DNA of 64,000 nucleotides from Xylanibacter ruminicola (GCF_900107775.1 NZ_FNRF01000002.1:561129-625128), one strand, 5' to 3'; counted from the first letter of the stretch, positions 23,596 to 32,662 are shown. Notes: generated from the sequence alone by a model not told the origin. Made by a program: numbers and translations.

Positions 23596-25986
23596 ATGAA
23601 GAAACTTTTATCAACTATTGTGCTGGCCATTGTTGCAACTGCCGGGTGGGCACAAACTCGAATATGGAATAACATTGTTACAGGCTATTCCAATGTACCA
23701 TTTGTAAAAGTAACCAAGGTAGTACTTAGTGCCGACAGCACTGAGGTGTTCATGCATTTCGACATGCCAGAACGTGCTGCAGGCCAGGAAGGTGTATTGG
23801 CTGCGAAATCGCTACTCCAGGCCGACGGTAAGACCTACGAAGCAAAGAACGCCGTAGGTATGAAACTGGGGCAGCCCGTCAAGATACCTAAGGACTGTAA
23901 GGTAGACTTCTCGCTGGTGTTCGATGCCCTGCCAGCATCTACATGGCTGTTTTCTATAAGTGATCCCGGCATGTGGATAATTAATGCTGTACGCGATGCA
24001 GATGCGAATGCTGATGCTGATGTACCCCCCGTTGGCATCACCGACACCTATTGGCGCAACACGCTTACGGGCGACTGGTTGATAGGATTCGCCCAGCACC
24101 ACGTTATATATAATAATAAGGTGTGGGATATCCTGAATCAGACCGAGCAGAAGGACACCTACGTGCTTACTCTTAACGACGGACTAACCATCAAGGTGGG
24201 CAAACTCAAGAAAGGCATCCGCCCCATCACCATCGGTACCGGAAAGGCCATTGCCTGCAATCCGATAACCCAAGAAGCCCTACCCGACTATCCTACCAAA
24301 GACACTCGCAAGGGATTTGTTGACAATGGCTATCGTGAGGGCGACAGCGTAACCATCGTAGGCTGGCTGAAGGATATGCCCGAGCAAGCTTGGAAACAGA
24401 GCGGCGAATTTGAAGTCGGGACAAGTAATTTTATCACCGATAAAACAGAAAGCTTTACAGCAAAGCTCGACTCGCTGGGACGATTTACACTCCGAATGCC
24501 CATACTCAATTCTACAACAGCAATACTCGACCCGCGAAGGTCTTGGGAATGGTCTGTATTAGAACCTGGAAAGACGTACTTCTTCCTGAACGACTTCACG
24601 ACTGGCCAGAAGCTGTTTATGGGCGATGACGTACGTTTGCAAAACGAGCTTGTGGCTTGTGATGCAACATGGCCGGAGACACGCATCAATCCAGGCGAGA
24701 GCGCCATGCAATTCATGGAACGCGCGAATAAAGTCTTTGATGCAATCATAACCAAGATGCAGGCGGATATCACTCATCGCCCCAACCTATCGCAGCGCTA
24801 TATTGATTATATTAAAGGTCTGTGTATGGCTGGGCAGGGCTATTCGATGATGCAGGCCAGATTCGATGTGCCTGGCAATATTCTGCCCAAGGAGTATATG
24901 GATTATGTCAACACCAAGTTGTGGCAGCCCGCACCTAAACCCTATACGCTCTATTCTGAATTCCCGCGATTTATGCGCGACTATCTTGACCAGCTGAGAG
25001 ATGAGCGCCACTCTGTGAGCATTGATCCATACAGAATAACGTTGAACGACGGTGCCTATCCCATCATTTTGCGCCAGGCTAGGGCCGATGGCAAGGTATC
25101 GATTACCGACGAGGAGCTTGCCCTAATGGAGCGTTATGCAGTGGAATTTCACAAGGAGTATGCCAAACAAGCCAAGAACCAGAAGATAGATAGTCTAAAC
25201 ATTGATTTGGCTGGTACCGATTTAGATAAGCTTGGCATTGCGGAGCAGTATCTTGCCATTATGGAGCGTCCTGATGTGAAGAAGGCGATAGAGCAAGAAA
25301 TCTCGTTGATAGATTTGTATTACCAAAAGCAGGCTATCGAATCGGCAACTACCGATAGGGCATTGATTGATCTGGCCTTGGCTCGCAAATTCTATTGGAA
25401 GCTTAACTCGTTCCGCAAGTCGCTTGACCCTTCTGATTTGAATTTCGCCAATAAAGAAATCAAGTTGGCATCGGCACTAAACTTTGTTTTGACCGAAAAC
25501 GATAAGTATGTAGCTTTGGAGCATCAGGACTTGGCTAATGCAGCCAGTCTGCGACCGTCAACCGATGTGGCGAACATGACCGATGGCGAGAAGATGCTGC
25601 GTAAGATCATCGAACCCTATAAAGGCCGAGTAATCTATCTCGATGTATGGGGCACTTGGTGCAGCCCTTGCAAGCAGAAACTAAAGGACTCGTGGAAAGT
25701 AAAAGAGGCACTCAAGGATTACGATATCGTATATCTCTACCTCTGCAATGGCAGCAGCGACGCATCGTGGAAGAATGTCATCAAGGAGTACAATCTGACA
25801 GGACCAAACTGTGTTCACTATAATCTGCCAAAAGAACAGCAGAGTGCTATCGAGCATTACCTGAGTGTAAACAGCTTCCCCACATATAAGATTATCGATA
25901 AGCAGGGAAACATTCACGACCTAGGTTGGCTCGACGATCAAAATCTGGAGGCATTCAAACAGACTATGGGCAAGTTCTGCAAGTAA
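23596..25986 (+). CDS. Secreted thioredoxin/TlpA-like protein
   Basis: The 796-residue protein has a signal peptide (MKKLLSTIVLAIVATAGWAQ) and a C-terminal thioredoxin-fold domain with the active-site WGTWCSPCK at about residues 686-694 and the later cis-Pro (SFPTYKI). The long middle part, about residues 25-650, has beta-rich and helical segments like other large Bacteroidales TlpA proteins. It should act on disulfides or redox partners in the periplasm or at the surface. The ATG overlaps the stop of an 11-codon mini-frame (23564-23599), which may be chance or coupling. Confidence 0.85.
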   Translation: MKKLLSTIVLAIVATAGWAQTRIWNNIVTGYSNVPFVKVTKVVLSADSTEVFMHFDMPERAAGQEGVLAAKSLLQADGKTYEAKNAVGMKLGQPVKIPKDCKVDFSLVFDALPASTWLFSISDPGMWIINAVRDADANADADVPPVGITDTYWRNTLTGDWLIGFAQHHVIYNNKVWDILNQTEQKDTYVLTLNDGLTIKVGKLKKGIRPITIGTGKAIACNPITQEALPDYPTKDTRKGFVDNGYREGDSVTIVGWLKDMPEQAWKQSGEFEVGTSNFITDKTESFTAKLDSLGRFTLRMPILNSTTAILDPRRSWEWSVLEPGKTYFFLNDFTTGQKLFMGDDVRLQNELVACDATWPETRINPGESAMQFMERANKVFDAIITKMQADITHRPNLSQRYIDYIKGLCMAGQGYSMMQARFDVPGNILPKEYMDYVNTKLWQPAPKPYTLYSEFPRFMRDYLDQLRDERHSVSIDPYRITLNDGAYPIILRQARADGKVSITDEELALMERYAVEFHKEYAKQAKNQKIDSLNIDLAGTDLDKLGIAEQYLAIMERPDVKKAIEQEISLIDLYYQKQAIESATTDRALIDLALARKFYWKLNSFRKSLDPSDLNFANKEIKLASALNFVLTENDKYVALEHQDLANAASLRPSTDVANMTDGEKMLRKIIEPYKGRVIYLDVWGTWCSPCKQKLKDSWKVKEALKDYDIVYLYLCNGSSDASWKNVIKEYNLTGPNCVHYNLPKEQQSAIEHYLSVNSFPTYKIIDKQGNIHDLGWLDDQNLEAFKQTMGKFCK

Positions 25987-26035
25987 TGTTTTGATAGTTT
26001 CAGGTTTATGATGATGTTTTACCACGTTTTATTTG

Positions 26036-26043
26036 TACCTTTG
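26036..26043 (+). promoter_or_regulatory. -7 box (TACCTTTG) for the HAD hydrolase operon
   Basis: TACCTTTGC about 37 bp ahead of the first ATG of the HAD gene. It probably drives the four-gene plus-strand run that ends at the 27.7-kb terminator. Confidence 0.65.
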
Positions 26044-26072
26044 CAGCCCGAGATGTCTATTATAAATATGAT

Positions 26073-26714
26073 ATGGGTAATATAATGATTAGAAATATTG
26101 CATTTGATTTGGGTGGTGTGGTTGTAGCCTTGAGCTATGAACAGGCTGTTAAGCGATTCGAGGAGATTGGTCTTCGCGATGCCAGAAAGCATCTGGATGC
26201 GTTTTGTCAGAAAGGTATCTTTGGTGATTTGGAAAAAGGCATGATATCGCCTGAAGAATTCCGTTCGGAGCTGAGTCTGCTTGTGGGTCGTGAACTTTCT
26301 CACGATGAGTGTAAATTTGCCTGGCATGGCTATGTGGAATCTGTGCCACAAAAGAATCTGCAGATGCTGTTGAGATTACGTAAACTCGGCTACAAAGTGT
26401 GTCTGCTCTCAAACACTAATCCCTATATGATGCAGTGGGCCAAGAGTAACGAGTTTGATGGCAATGGTCACTCTATCGAACACTACTTCGATCATCTCTA
26501 TCTGAGTTACGAGTGCAAACAGATGAAACCATCGGCAGAGATTTTCAGGATGATGCTCGACGGCCAGCAATCTTCAGCCGAAGAAACGCTCTTTATTGAT
26601 GATGGACAAAAGAATATCGAAGCAGCGAAAGCACTTGGTATTCAAACGCTCTTTCCTGAGAATAACGAAGACTGGACAGAGCCACTCGAAAGATTATTAG
26701 GCATAGATAAATAA
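26073..26714 (+). CDS. HAD-superfamily hydrolase (subfamily IA)
   Basis: The 213-residue protein has HAD motif I variant FDLGGVVVAL (Asp in the nucleophile place, second Asp replaced by Gly as in several IA phosphatase-like members), motif II CLLSNTN, Lys in KPSAEIF and motif IV LFIDDGQKNIEAA. It likely hydrolyses a phosphate or related ester in the cytoplasm; the substrate is unknown. The Met at 26085 (MIRNIAFDLGG) is an equally likely start. Confidence 0.85.
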   Translation: MGNIMIRNIAFDLGGVVVALSYEQAVKRFEEIGLRDARKHLDAFCQKGIFGDLEKGMISPEEFRSELSLLVGRELSHDECKFAWHGYVESVPQKNLQMLLRLRKLGYKVCLLSNTNPYMMQWAKSNEFDGNGHSIEHYFDHLYLSYECKQMKPSAEIFRMMLDGQQSSAEETLFIDDGQKNIEAAKALGIQTLFPENNEDWTEPLERLLGIDK

Positions 26715-26735
26715 TACTGTATCAAGAATATAAGA

Positions 26736-26957
26736 ATGGAATATTTACCCAAAGATCCCGCTATATTGGTTTCGAGCGTGAACATGCTCCTGAGAGATGA
26801 GGAGTTTGACACGCTGGAATCACTTTGCTATAATTTTGGAACAGAACCTGCTAATATCAAGGATTACCTGTTAGGTCATGGATATGTGTATAGCGAAGAG
26901 CAACGTCAGTTCCGTCCTATTGGATATAACTCAGAGCAAAATGATAACAAAAGATAG
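26736..26957 (+). CDS. DUF4250-like small protein
   Basis: The 73-residue product starts MEYLPKDPAILVSSVNMLLR and has the helix pairs of DUF4250 proteins (LPKDPaILlS.vN..LRD). Function unknown. It overlaps the next gene by 17 bp, so translation is probably coupled. Confidence 0.75.
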   Translation: MEYLPKDPAILVSSVNMLLRDEEFDTLESLCYNFGTEPANIKDYLLGHGYVYSEEQRQFRPIGYNSEQNDNKR

Positions 26958-27186
26958 TATCGAGACCGCCTATAGTTTCCTGCATCAAAAGCAGCGTATC
27001 TATGTTCATTCCACGCTCGACTGGCAGAAGGATGACATAGAAATGGCTATTGCTGCTTATGCCGACGATATGAGTCAGGAACTGTTTGATGCCATCAGTG
27101 GTGGCAGGGCTGATTTCTTACGCGATCACAAGCTGTTTCAAGATGATATCACCAAAGCGGTAGAGATACTCGAAAACATGCTATAA
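26941..27186 (+). CDS. Conserved Bacteroidales hypothetical protein, 81 residues
   Basis: ATG 26941 is favoured over an upstream Met because the extra residues would overlap the previous gene out of family register. The product (MITKDSIETAYSFLHQKQRI...) is helical with DWQKDDIEMAIAAYADDM. The pairing with a nitroreductase gene is something I recall from other Bacteroidales, but no function is known. Confidence 0.65.
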   Translation: MITKDSIETAYSFLHQKQRIYVHSTLDWQKDDIEMAIAAYADDMSQELFDAISGGRADFLRDHKLFQDDITKAVEILENML

Positions 27187-27205
27187 TTTTTATAAAATCA
27201 AGAAT

Positions 27206-27703
27206 ATGAGTTTTTTAGATTTAGTAAAGCAGAGATATAGCTGCAGAAGCTATCAGGAGAAGAGTGTGGAACAGGAGAAGCTTGACTACGTGATGGAGTG
27301 CGTACGCTTTGCTCCTTCTGCTGTGAACAAGCAGCCTTGGATGTTCCGTGTGGTTAAGAACGATGCTGAAAAAGAAAATCTGCGTGAGTGCTATAGTCGC
27401 GATTGGTTTAATTCAGCCCCCATGTATATTATCTGCAGTATCCTGCACGATGAGGAATGGGTTCGTAAGGATGGCAAGCATCATGGCGATATCGATATCG
27501 CTATTGCTGTTGAGCATCTGTGTCTGGCTGCAACAGAGCAAGGTCTGGCTACCTGTTGGGTATGCAACTTTGATGCCGAGAAATGCAAGCAGCTTTTTAC
27601 TTTTGCTGAGAATGAGGAGCCTGCCGTGCTGATTCCCATCGGTTACGCTGCCGACGAGGCGAAGGAAAAGAAACGCAAGGATATGGATCAGATTTGCAAA
27701 TAA
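27206..27703 (+). CDS. Nitroreductase-family FMN protein
   Basis: The 165-residue protein opens with the FMN-binding RYSCRSYQEKSV, followed by APSAVNKQPW, and has the later GLATCWVCNFD and PAVLIPIGY segments of the nitroreductase fold. It would use FMN and NAD(P)H to reduce an unknown substrate. It is the last gene of the operon and is followed by a terminator. The length is short but normal for the compact subfamily. Confidence 0.88.
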   Translation: MSFLDLVKQRYSCRSYQEKSVEQEKLDYVMECVRFAPSAVNKQPWMFRVVKNDAEKENLRECYSRDWFNSAPMYIICSILHDEEWVRKDGKHHGDIDIAIAVEHLCLAATEQGLATCWVCNFDAEKCKQLFTFAENEEPAVLIPIGYAADEAKEKKRKDMDQICK

Positions 27704-27707
27704 TGAA

Positions 27708-27734
27708 TAGCCGCCATTATTGGTGGCTATTTTT
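27708..27734 (+). terminator. Rho-independent terminator after the nitroreductase
   Basis: TAGCCGCC at 27708-27715 pairs with GGTGGCTA at 27722-27729 (one G-T pair), followed by TTTTTATT. Confidence 0.8.
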
Positions 27735-27743
27735 ATTATAACG

Positions 27744-27774
27744 AGAAAAGGCTCGCTTCACAGCGAACCTTTTC
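27744..27774. repeat. Second hairpin without a T-run
   Basis: GAAAAGG and CGCT arms pair with AGCG and CCTTTTC around a short loop. Neither strand shows a U-run after it. Minus-strand TACTTTTGC near 27836-27844 could transcribe toward it, so a short RNA of about 100 nt ending here is possible but unsupported. Confidence 0.4.
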
Positions 27775-27949
27775 CGTACAATTACTTAAAAAAACTAAAT
27801 TAATCAACCATAAACCTTAACCATATTATCTATGCTGCAAAAGTACACATAAAACAGGAAATCAATGTTTGTTTATCGTCTATTTATGTTCAATCTACAT
27901 TATTTGGCGCAGATTAAACAAAATTACACCGATTTTAAACATCGCCAGT
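27775..27949. other. Gap without a gene
   Basis: AT-rich spacer with a minus-strand -7-like box (TACTTTTG near 27837-27844). No reading frame with coding character was seen. Confidence 0.4.
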
Positions 27950-28201
27950 CTATGCTACTGCATGCTTGATGTGACGTGCTGTAGTTTTGTTGGCATCGTA
28001 GAGAACGGTTATCTCACGAGTGCGTGGATTGTACTTGGTATCCTTCACACCATGGATACGCTCTGCCCGCGCCATCATCTTGGTAGGAGAATGACGATTA
28101 TGTGGAATATGAAAATGAAAACTCCTATACTTAATGGGGGAATACCCTATATTTTCGTAGGATATTCCCTCATGAGTGTTTTTATGAGTGGTACATACCA
28201 T
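27950..28201 (-). pseudogene. Heavy-metal-associated (HMA)-like domain remnant lacking CxxC
   Basis: The last 45 codons read like the second half of an HMA domain: RIHGVKDTKYNPRTREITVLYDANKTT. The place of the metal-binding CxxC is occupied by FHIPHNRHSPTK, without cysteine. The upstream part of the frame lies inside the preceding hydrolase gene and has no good start. It is either a decayed copper-chaperone-like gene or a non-metal-binding relative with an unusual start codon. Confidence 0.45.
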
Positions 28202-28755
28202 GTTTTTGTTTCTTGGGCAGTGGGCGTGTGGGCGCCGGGGAAATGGAATGAGTGCTGGTAGTGCTCTAAGAAGAGTGGTTCGAAGTGGGCCAAGGTATCT
28301 TGCTCGCCAAACAGGCCCCAGATACGTTCGGGATTACGGCATGAATCGTTAGAGAACTGCTGGGCTTCCAGTTCAGCGAATTCGTTGATGAGTGCTTGGT
28401 CGATAACAAAATCCTGATTGCCGTTGGAACGCGGCGATTTGTATTGCTGGGCGCCGATTCGGGGGTTCAGAAACTCGGTCATCTTGAAATGTGGATTACC
28501 AAGCAGAGCGGGAATGCCTATAGCGGGAGCTATCATCTGGGCATAGAAAGAGCCACAGCTGTTGCCTACCAATACATCGGGCTTTTCGCGGTTGCACAAA
28601 TCACGGATAAACGCTAATGCGTCCTTGGGATGCAAGGGCAGATCGGGAGTCAGTACGATAGCCTTGCCATCGAATGCCTCCTTTAATGCCTTTGCGGGCA
28701 CACATTGGCCACTGGCGTAGAATCCGTGTAGGAATAGTATCTTAGGGGTATCCAT
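28147..28755 (-). CDS. YqiA/UPF0227-type alpha/beta hydrolase
   Basis: The 202-residue protein has the compact alpha/beta hydrolase plan of YqiA: ILFLHGFYASG near the start, the nucleophile elbow VGNSCGSFYA (GNSCG), an acidic residue in LFGEQDTLA and a late His in FPGAHTPT. It probably hydrolyses acyl esters; the natural substrate is unknown. It follows an FKBP gene on the same strand after 16 bp. Confidence 0.8.
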   Translation of the reverse strand: MDTPKILFLHGFYASGQCVPAKALKEAFDGKAIVLTPDLPLHPKDALAFIRDLCNREKPDVLVGNSCGSFYAQMIAPAIGIPALLGNPHFKMTEFLNPRIGAQQYKSPRSNGNQDFVIDQALINEFAELEAQQFSNDSCRNPERIWGLFGEQDTLAHFEPLFLEHYQHSFHFPGAHTPTAQETKTWYVPLIKTLMREYPTKI

Positions 28756-28771
28756 TGGATGCTTGGTAGTG

Positions 28772-29170
28772 TTATGAGATACCTAAGAGTTCGATTTCGA
28801 AAATGAGTGTTGAGCCACCGGGGATGCCTGGTTGCGAGAACTTACCGTAGCCCATTTCGGCTGGAATGTAGAGTTCCCATTTGTCGCCCACATGCATCTG
28901 CTGGATAGCGATGATCCAGCCTTCGATCAGGTCGCATAACCTGCAAGCCAGAGGCACACCACCACGACTGCTATCAAACTTCTTACCGTTAATCGTTCTA
29001 CCTGTATAATGCGCTGTGATAATACTGCGAACCGTTGGTTGGGCACTCGTCTGATCGCCCTCGCTTAATACCTTATAATATATACCCTTGGGCAGTGCCT
29101 TTACGCCCTCCTCTTTTGCTTTAGCCTCCAGCCAATCCTTGTTGGCCTGGATATATTCACGTTTCCCCAT
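28772..29170 (-). CDS. FKBP-type peptidyl-prolyl isomerase
   Basis: The 132-residue protein carries the FKBP core: ITAHYTGRTINGKKFDSS, LIEGWIIAIQQMHVGDKW, YIPAEMGYG and STLIFEIELLGI. There is no signal peptide, so it is cytoplasmic. It speeds cis-trans change at proline peptide bonds during folding. Cys residues at CRLC replace the usual FxL segment, a small oddity. It is first in a two-gene unit with the YqiA-like hydrolase. Confidence 0.9.
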   Translation of the reverse strand: MGKREYIQANKDWLEAKAKEEGVKALPKGIYYKVLSEGDQTSAQPTVRSIITAHYTGRTINGKKFDSSRGGVPLACRLCDLIEGWIIAIQQMHVGDKWELYIPAEMGYGKFSQPGIPGGSTLIFEIELLGIS

Positions 29171-29260
29171 ATTTTATATCTTAATTTTTCTTGCAAAGAT
29201 AGTAGATTTTGCTGAATATTCGAGTTTTATGTGTAATTTTGTGCCCAAAATTAACAAATT

Positions 29261-29410
29261 ATGGGATACATGGATAAGTTCACGAAGTCGGAAGACTTTC
29301 GTCGCGAAGAGTTGATACGAATAATCGAGCACTCTGTAGAGCACTTGACTCTACAGGAGCTCGAGGCATTATATTATGATATGACCACCAAGAATTTTAT
29401 TAACGATTGA
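29261..29410 (+). CDS. 49-residue acidic helical protein
   Basis: ATG 29261 to TGA 29408-29410. The product (MGYMDKFTKSEDFRREELIR, then HSVEHLTLQELEALYYDM) is helical and charged. A TAATTTTG -7 box at 29234-29241 lies close upstream. Such tiny proteins are common in Bacteroidales genomes; no function is known. An internal Met at residue 4 is an alternative start. Confidence 0.55.
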   Translation: MGYMDKFTKSEDFRREELIRIIEHSVEHLTLQELEALYYDMTTKNFIND

Positions 29411-29434
29411 GGTGTTACCCCTAATCGCTGGTGG

Positions 29435-30610
29435 TTATTCTCTTCTTAAATTATAAGGATACGACAGTTTCCAGGGGGAATCTTCGAGTTTGAACTTCTT
29501 GGCGCCCTCTTGTGTGGCAGGAGTGCGTACAAGGGGAATGTCGGAGAGGTCCATCAGGTAATAATAATAGGCGAACAGCTGGGTTAAGCCGCCTTTTACC
29601 GAATAGCGTGCCGAGATATATTCGGGTGTGATGGCATCGTTGCCACGTATGGCTTCTACCTCTTTATTGTAGGCTATCAGTTTGGCTATGGCATTTTTAT
29701 AGGATGCTAAGGTTGCTGTTGGCGATTTCTGAATCCAGCGCTGTAAAAGCTTGCGGTTGTACTGGGCTACAATCTCGCCTTCGCGCTTACGTCCCTCTAT
29801 AAACCAGTCGGGTGTTTTCTTGGGGTTTTCGGCTGCTACGCGGGCACGCAGTTCGTCCTCGATGGCCTGCACCTGCTTGCACTCAGTCGACCCGAACCAC
29901 TCTTTAATTATCTGCTTTACCAGTGGTGAATAAATATTGTAATAGAATCGTGGTACACCGCCCTGTTTTCCAAGCAGCCACGATCCTCTGTCGAAATCTG
30001 CAGCCTCGGTATAAAGCACGATGTCGGTATTCATTTTGTAAAGCGATGTAATAACAGCTTTCATCTTGTCGAGCACCTTATTATATTGGGGCCATTTCTT
30101 GTCTACGTGAATGGTATCGAATGGCTGACCTTTGCGCGCCTTCTTGGCAATCTCCATTCGTAGCTTATTAAATCTGTCGCTTTCGGCTTTCAGTTCCGGT
30201 TCGGGCTCGTAATTCTCCACGCCCTCGTTCTGTGGTCCAACTACACATACTGTATAGCGGGTCATTTTCTCACGTGTGTCTACTTCTGATGGATTAGGCA
30301 GTACGGGCAGATTCTTGTAAGCTTCCTCGTATGTGCTGTACGAGTATTTCTCTACTAGTGCCTTATGCTCCTCTTTACTGATTTTAAAGTCGGTTTGCAA
30401 GCCATTTCCTTCTTTGGCGGTATAGTCCCAGAACATGTGTCCACCCAGGTTCTGGGCGTAGTTGCGCTCCTCGGGTTCTACATAAAGAATGTTAGTTTTT
30501 GTTGTTGTACCTTTGCCTTTGCTTTTGGCTTGGGTTTTCTTCTGTGCCTGCATGGGAGCAGCTCCCGCTAACAGTAAAGCAGCAACACAGATGTAGAGAT
30601 GATGTTTCAT
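29435..30610 (-). CDS. Secreted protein of unknown function, 391 residues
   Basis: A signal peptide (MKHHLYICVAALLLAGAAPMQA) is followed by a Lys/Thr-rich linker and a mostly helical body with charged segments and a Tyr-rich part (LFAYYYYLMDL). No catalytic motif was recognised. It is transcribed alone from a TATCTTTG box at 30661-30668 and diverges from the AraC gene, which may control it. Confidence 0.7.
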   Translation of the reverse strand: MKHHLYICVAALLLAGAAPMQAQKKTQAKSKGKGTTTKTNILYVEPEERNYAQNLGGHMFWDYTAKEGNGLQTDFKISKEEHKALVEKYSYSTYEEAYKNLPVLPNPSEVDTREKMTRYTVCVVGPQNEGVENYEPEPELKAESDRFNKLRMEIAKKARKGQPFDTIHVDKKWPQYNKVLDKMKAVITSLYKMNTDIVLYTEAADFDRGSWLLGKQGGVPRFYYNIYSPLVKQIIKEWFGSTECKQVQAIEDELRARVAAENPKKTPDWFIEGRKREGEIVAQYNRKLLQRWIQKSPTATLASYKNAIAKLIAYNKEVEAIRGNDAITPEYISARYSVKGGLTQLFAYYYYLMDLSDIPLVRTPATQEGAKKFKLEDSPWKLSYPYNLRRE

Positions 30611-30660
30611 AAAACTGATTAATTGATTTTATTTTCTAATAATTTATTAAATATCGGATG

Positions 30661-30668
30661 CAAAGATA
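30661..30668 (-). promoter_or_regulatory. -7 box (TATCTTTG) for the 391-residue secreted protein
   Basis: Minus-strand TATCTTTGCAT lies about 50 bp before the ATG at 30610. Confidence 0.6.
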
Positions 30669-30756
30669 CTAATAAAAAATGTAACTTTAATATCTTATGA
30701 CACCCTCCGAACATATAATATGACTCAAAGAACATTGAATTCTCATTTTTTATGTC

Positions 30757-30764
30757 TACTTTTG
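30757..30764 (+). promoter_or_regulatory. -7 box (TACTTTTG) for the AraC regulator
   Basis: Plus-strand TACTTTTGC about 30 bp before ATG 30795. Confidence 0.6.
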
Positions 30765-30794
30765 CACCCGACAACGTGAAATATCGAATATTAT

Positions 30795-31697
30795 ATGGAT
30801 ATCAAGGACTTAAAACCAAGAACTGGAGCAGGCAGTTTACGAATAGCCGACAGCGACGAACTGGTGATTATGGAACACTTTGGTGGCGTTCCAGCTGGCA
30901 GGGTACGTCCCTTAGAGCATGGGCTCGTTATTATCTGTAATGCTGGTGTGGCGCAGTTTGAGTACGACGGTCATACTGTACAGTTAAGTAAGAACGACTT
31001 GTTTTTATTAATGGCCCACTCGGTGGTTGAGAAGTTTATGTCGTCGGTCGACTTTGATTGTCGCGAGCTATGGTTCTCACGCGGCGAAATGTGGAATATG
31101 AATATGTATGTAAAAAACAGTCTGGCCGATCTGTTGCCGCTCAAGCATAATCCTAAGGTAACACTGAGCGACACCGATGCAGCCCAGTTCGAGACCTACT
31201 TCAAACAGCTAAGTTACCACATGCGTAACAGTTCTCAGCTACTCTATCCCGAGATTACGCATTCTATCGTAGGTGCATTCCTGCTCGAGGTGCTATCGGT
31301 ACTGCGTCGCGGCAATAACATTCTCAAGGATAACAACCTTATTAATAATAGCGGACTGCACGGCAGGAAACTGGCCGACCGCTTTGTACAGTTGGTTGAA
31401 CAGAGCGATGGGCGCATACGTCGCGTGGATGAGTTTGCCCAGATGCTGAATGTTACGCCCAAGTATCTGTCGAAACTGCTGATGGAAACCATGCACCGCA
31501 AGCCTAGCGTTATAGTGGCCTTTTTTACGCTTCAGGCCATAGAGAACAGATTGCGATATACCGATATGACCATGCAGCAGATAGCCGATGATCTACACTT
31601 CGCCAATGCCTCGTTCTTTGGCAAGTACTTCAAGGAACACTCGGGCATGACACCGATGGAGTATCGCATCAAATATCATCAGGACGAAAAGAAATAA
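30795..31697 (+). CDS. AraC-family transcriptional regulator
   Basis: The 300-residue protein has an N-terminal cupin-like sensor part (residues about 25-110) and a C-terminal pair of helix-turn-helix motifs: VDEFAQMLNVTPKYLSKLL and MQQIADDLHFANASFFGKYF, followed by the AraC signature SGMTPMEYR. It binds DNA and responds to an unknown ligand. The neighbours are a divergent secreted protein and a downstream GlmM-like gene 39 bp away, which may be co-transcribed. Confidence 0.9.
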   Translation: MDIKDLKPRTGAGSLRIADSDELVIMEHFGGVPAGRVRPLEHGLVIICNAGVAQFEYDGHTVQLSKNDLFLLMAHSVVEKFMSSVDFDCRELWFSRGEMWNMNMYVKNSLADLLPLKHNPKVTLSDTDAAQFETYFKQLSYHMRNSSQLLYPEITHSIVGAFLLEVLSVLRRGNNILKDNNLINNSGLHGRKLADRFVQLVEQSDGRIRRVDEFAQMLNVTPKYLSKLLMETMHRKPSVIVAFFTLQAIENRLRYTDMTMQQIADDLHFANASFFGKYFKEHSGMTPMEYRIKYHQDEKK

Positions 31698-31736
31698 TCC
31701 TACACCTATTATATAATTATACACGAAAATTAATTT

Positions 31737-32648
31737 ATGGCTCTTATTAAACAGGATATCGAAACACTTTTGAATTTAAAATTAGTTGAGGCTGATGCCA
31801 TTCGCGAGCGCAAGTTCCATGTATGTGTTGATGCAGTTAACTCTGACGATTGCATTGTTTTGGCAGAGTTGTTCCGTGCTCTTAACGTTGATTATCTGAT
31901 GCTGCAGAACGACAAGTATGGCATTTTGAATCGTACTAAAAAGGATGGGTTCGACCTTGGTTTGGTGGTTGATACTCAAACCTGCAGTTTGTCGATTATT
32001 TGCGAAGATGGCACTATGTTTGGTCAGGACTATACGCTGGTTGCTGTAGCCGACTACGTGCTTGGCCGTACTCCAGGTCATACTGTTAGCAGTATTAATT
32101 GCACGCGGGCATTGCACGATATAACACTGAAACATGGTGGCTGTCACTATACCTCAGCTGTAGGTCAGACCAGCGTTGTGGAAAAGATAAAAGAGGTGGG
32201 CGCTGTAATTGGCGGCGAGGATAATGGTGGCATCATCTATCCCGAGTACAGTTACGAAAGCAGTGTACTGGTGGGCATTGTGCTTTTTCTCAGCAGTCTG
32301 GCTCAACAGCAGTGTACCGTTAGTCAGCTGCGCAGCACCCTACCCAACTACCACATCGTAAAAAATCATATCGACCTTGCACCCAGTATCGATGTAGAAT
32401 CAGTACTTAAGAGAGTTGAGAATCGCTTTGTACACGACGATAGTGCACAGATAAGCGATGTTGACGGGCTAAAGATTGACTTTCCTGATCGTTGGGTATA
32501 TCTGCACAAGGCGACTGCCACATCTGCTATTAGCGTATATAGCGAAGCCAAGAGCTTTGAGAATGCTGATAATCTGGCCAACCAACTGCTGCTGTTTATC
32601 TACAATCTGCAGAAGGATATTCTGTTAATCCGCAAAATACATATATGA
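31737..32648 (+). CDS. GlmM-derived phosphohexomutase pseudoenzyme lacking domain 1
   Basis: The 303 residues align by eye to domains 2-4 of Bacteroidales phosphoglucosamine mutase, for example LVAVADYVLGRTPGHTVSS and VIGGEDNGGIIYPE. Domain 1 with the catalytic phosphoserine is absent. The metal-binding loop, normally DPDVDRL, reads DTQTCSL (79-85), and the phosphate loop RKSNTEPIIR is replaced by HKATATSAIS (257-266). The sugar-binding G-E-x-N-G-G is kept (160-165). The frame is otherwise intact, so it is probably a made but non-catalytic protein. The true glmM must lie elsewhere. Confidence 0.8.
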   Translation: MALIKQDIETLLNLKLVEADAIRERKFHVCVDAVNSDDCIVLAELFRALNVDYLMLQNDKYGILNRTKKDGFDLGLVVDTQTCSLSIICEDGTMFGQDYTLVAVADYVLGRTPGHTVSSINCTRALHDITLKHGGCHYTSAVGQTSVVEKIKEVGAVIGGEDNGGIIYPEYSYESSVLVGIVLFLSSLAQQQCTVSQLRSTLPNYHIVKNHIDLAPSIDVESVLKRVENRFVHDDSAQISDVDGLKIDFPDRWVYLHKATATSAISVYSEAKSFENADNLANQLLLFIYNLQKDILLIRKIHI

Positions 32649-32662
32649 CATAAAAAATTTAA

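Noticed and set aside
27869..28261. Plus-strand open frame of 130 codons
   Set aside because: It is antisense to the YqiA-like gene end and the HMA-like remnant, and its composition is unlike a protein.
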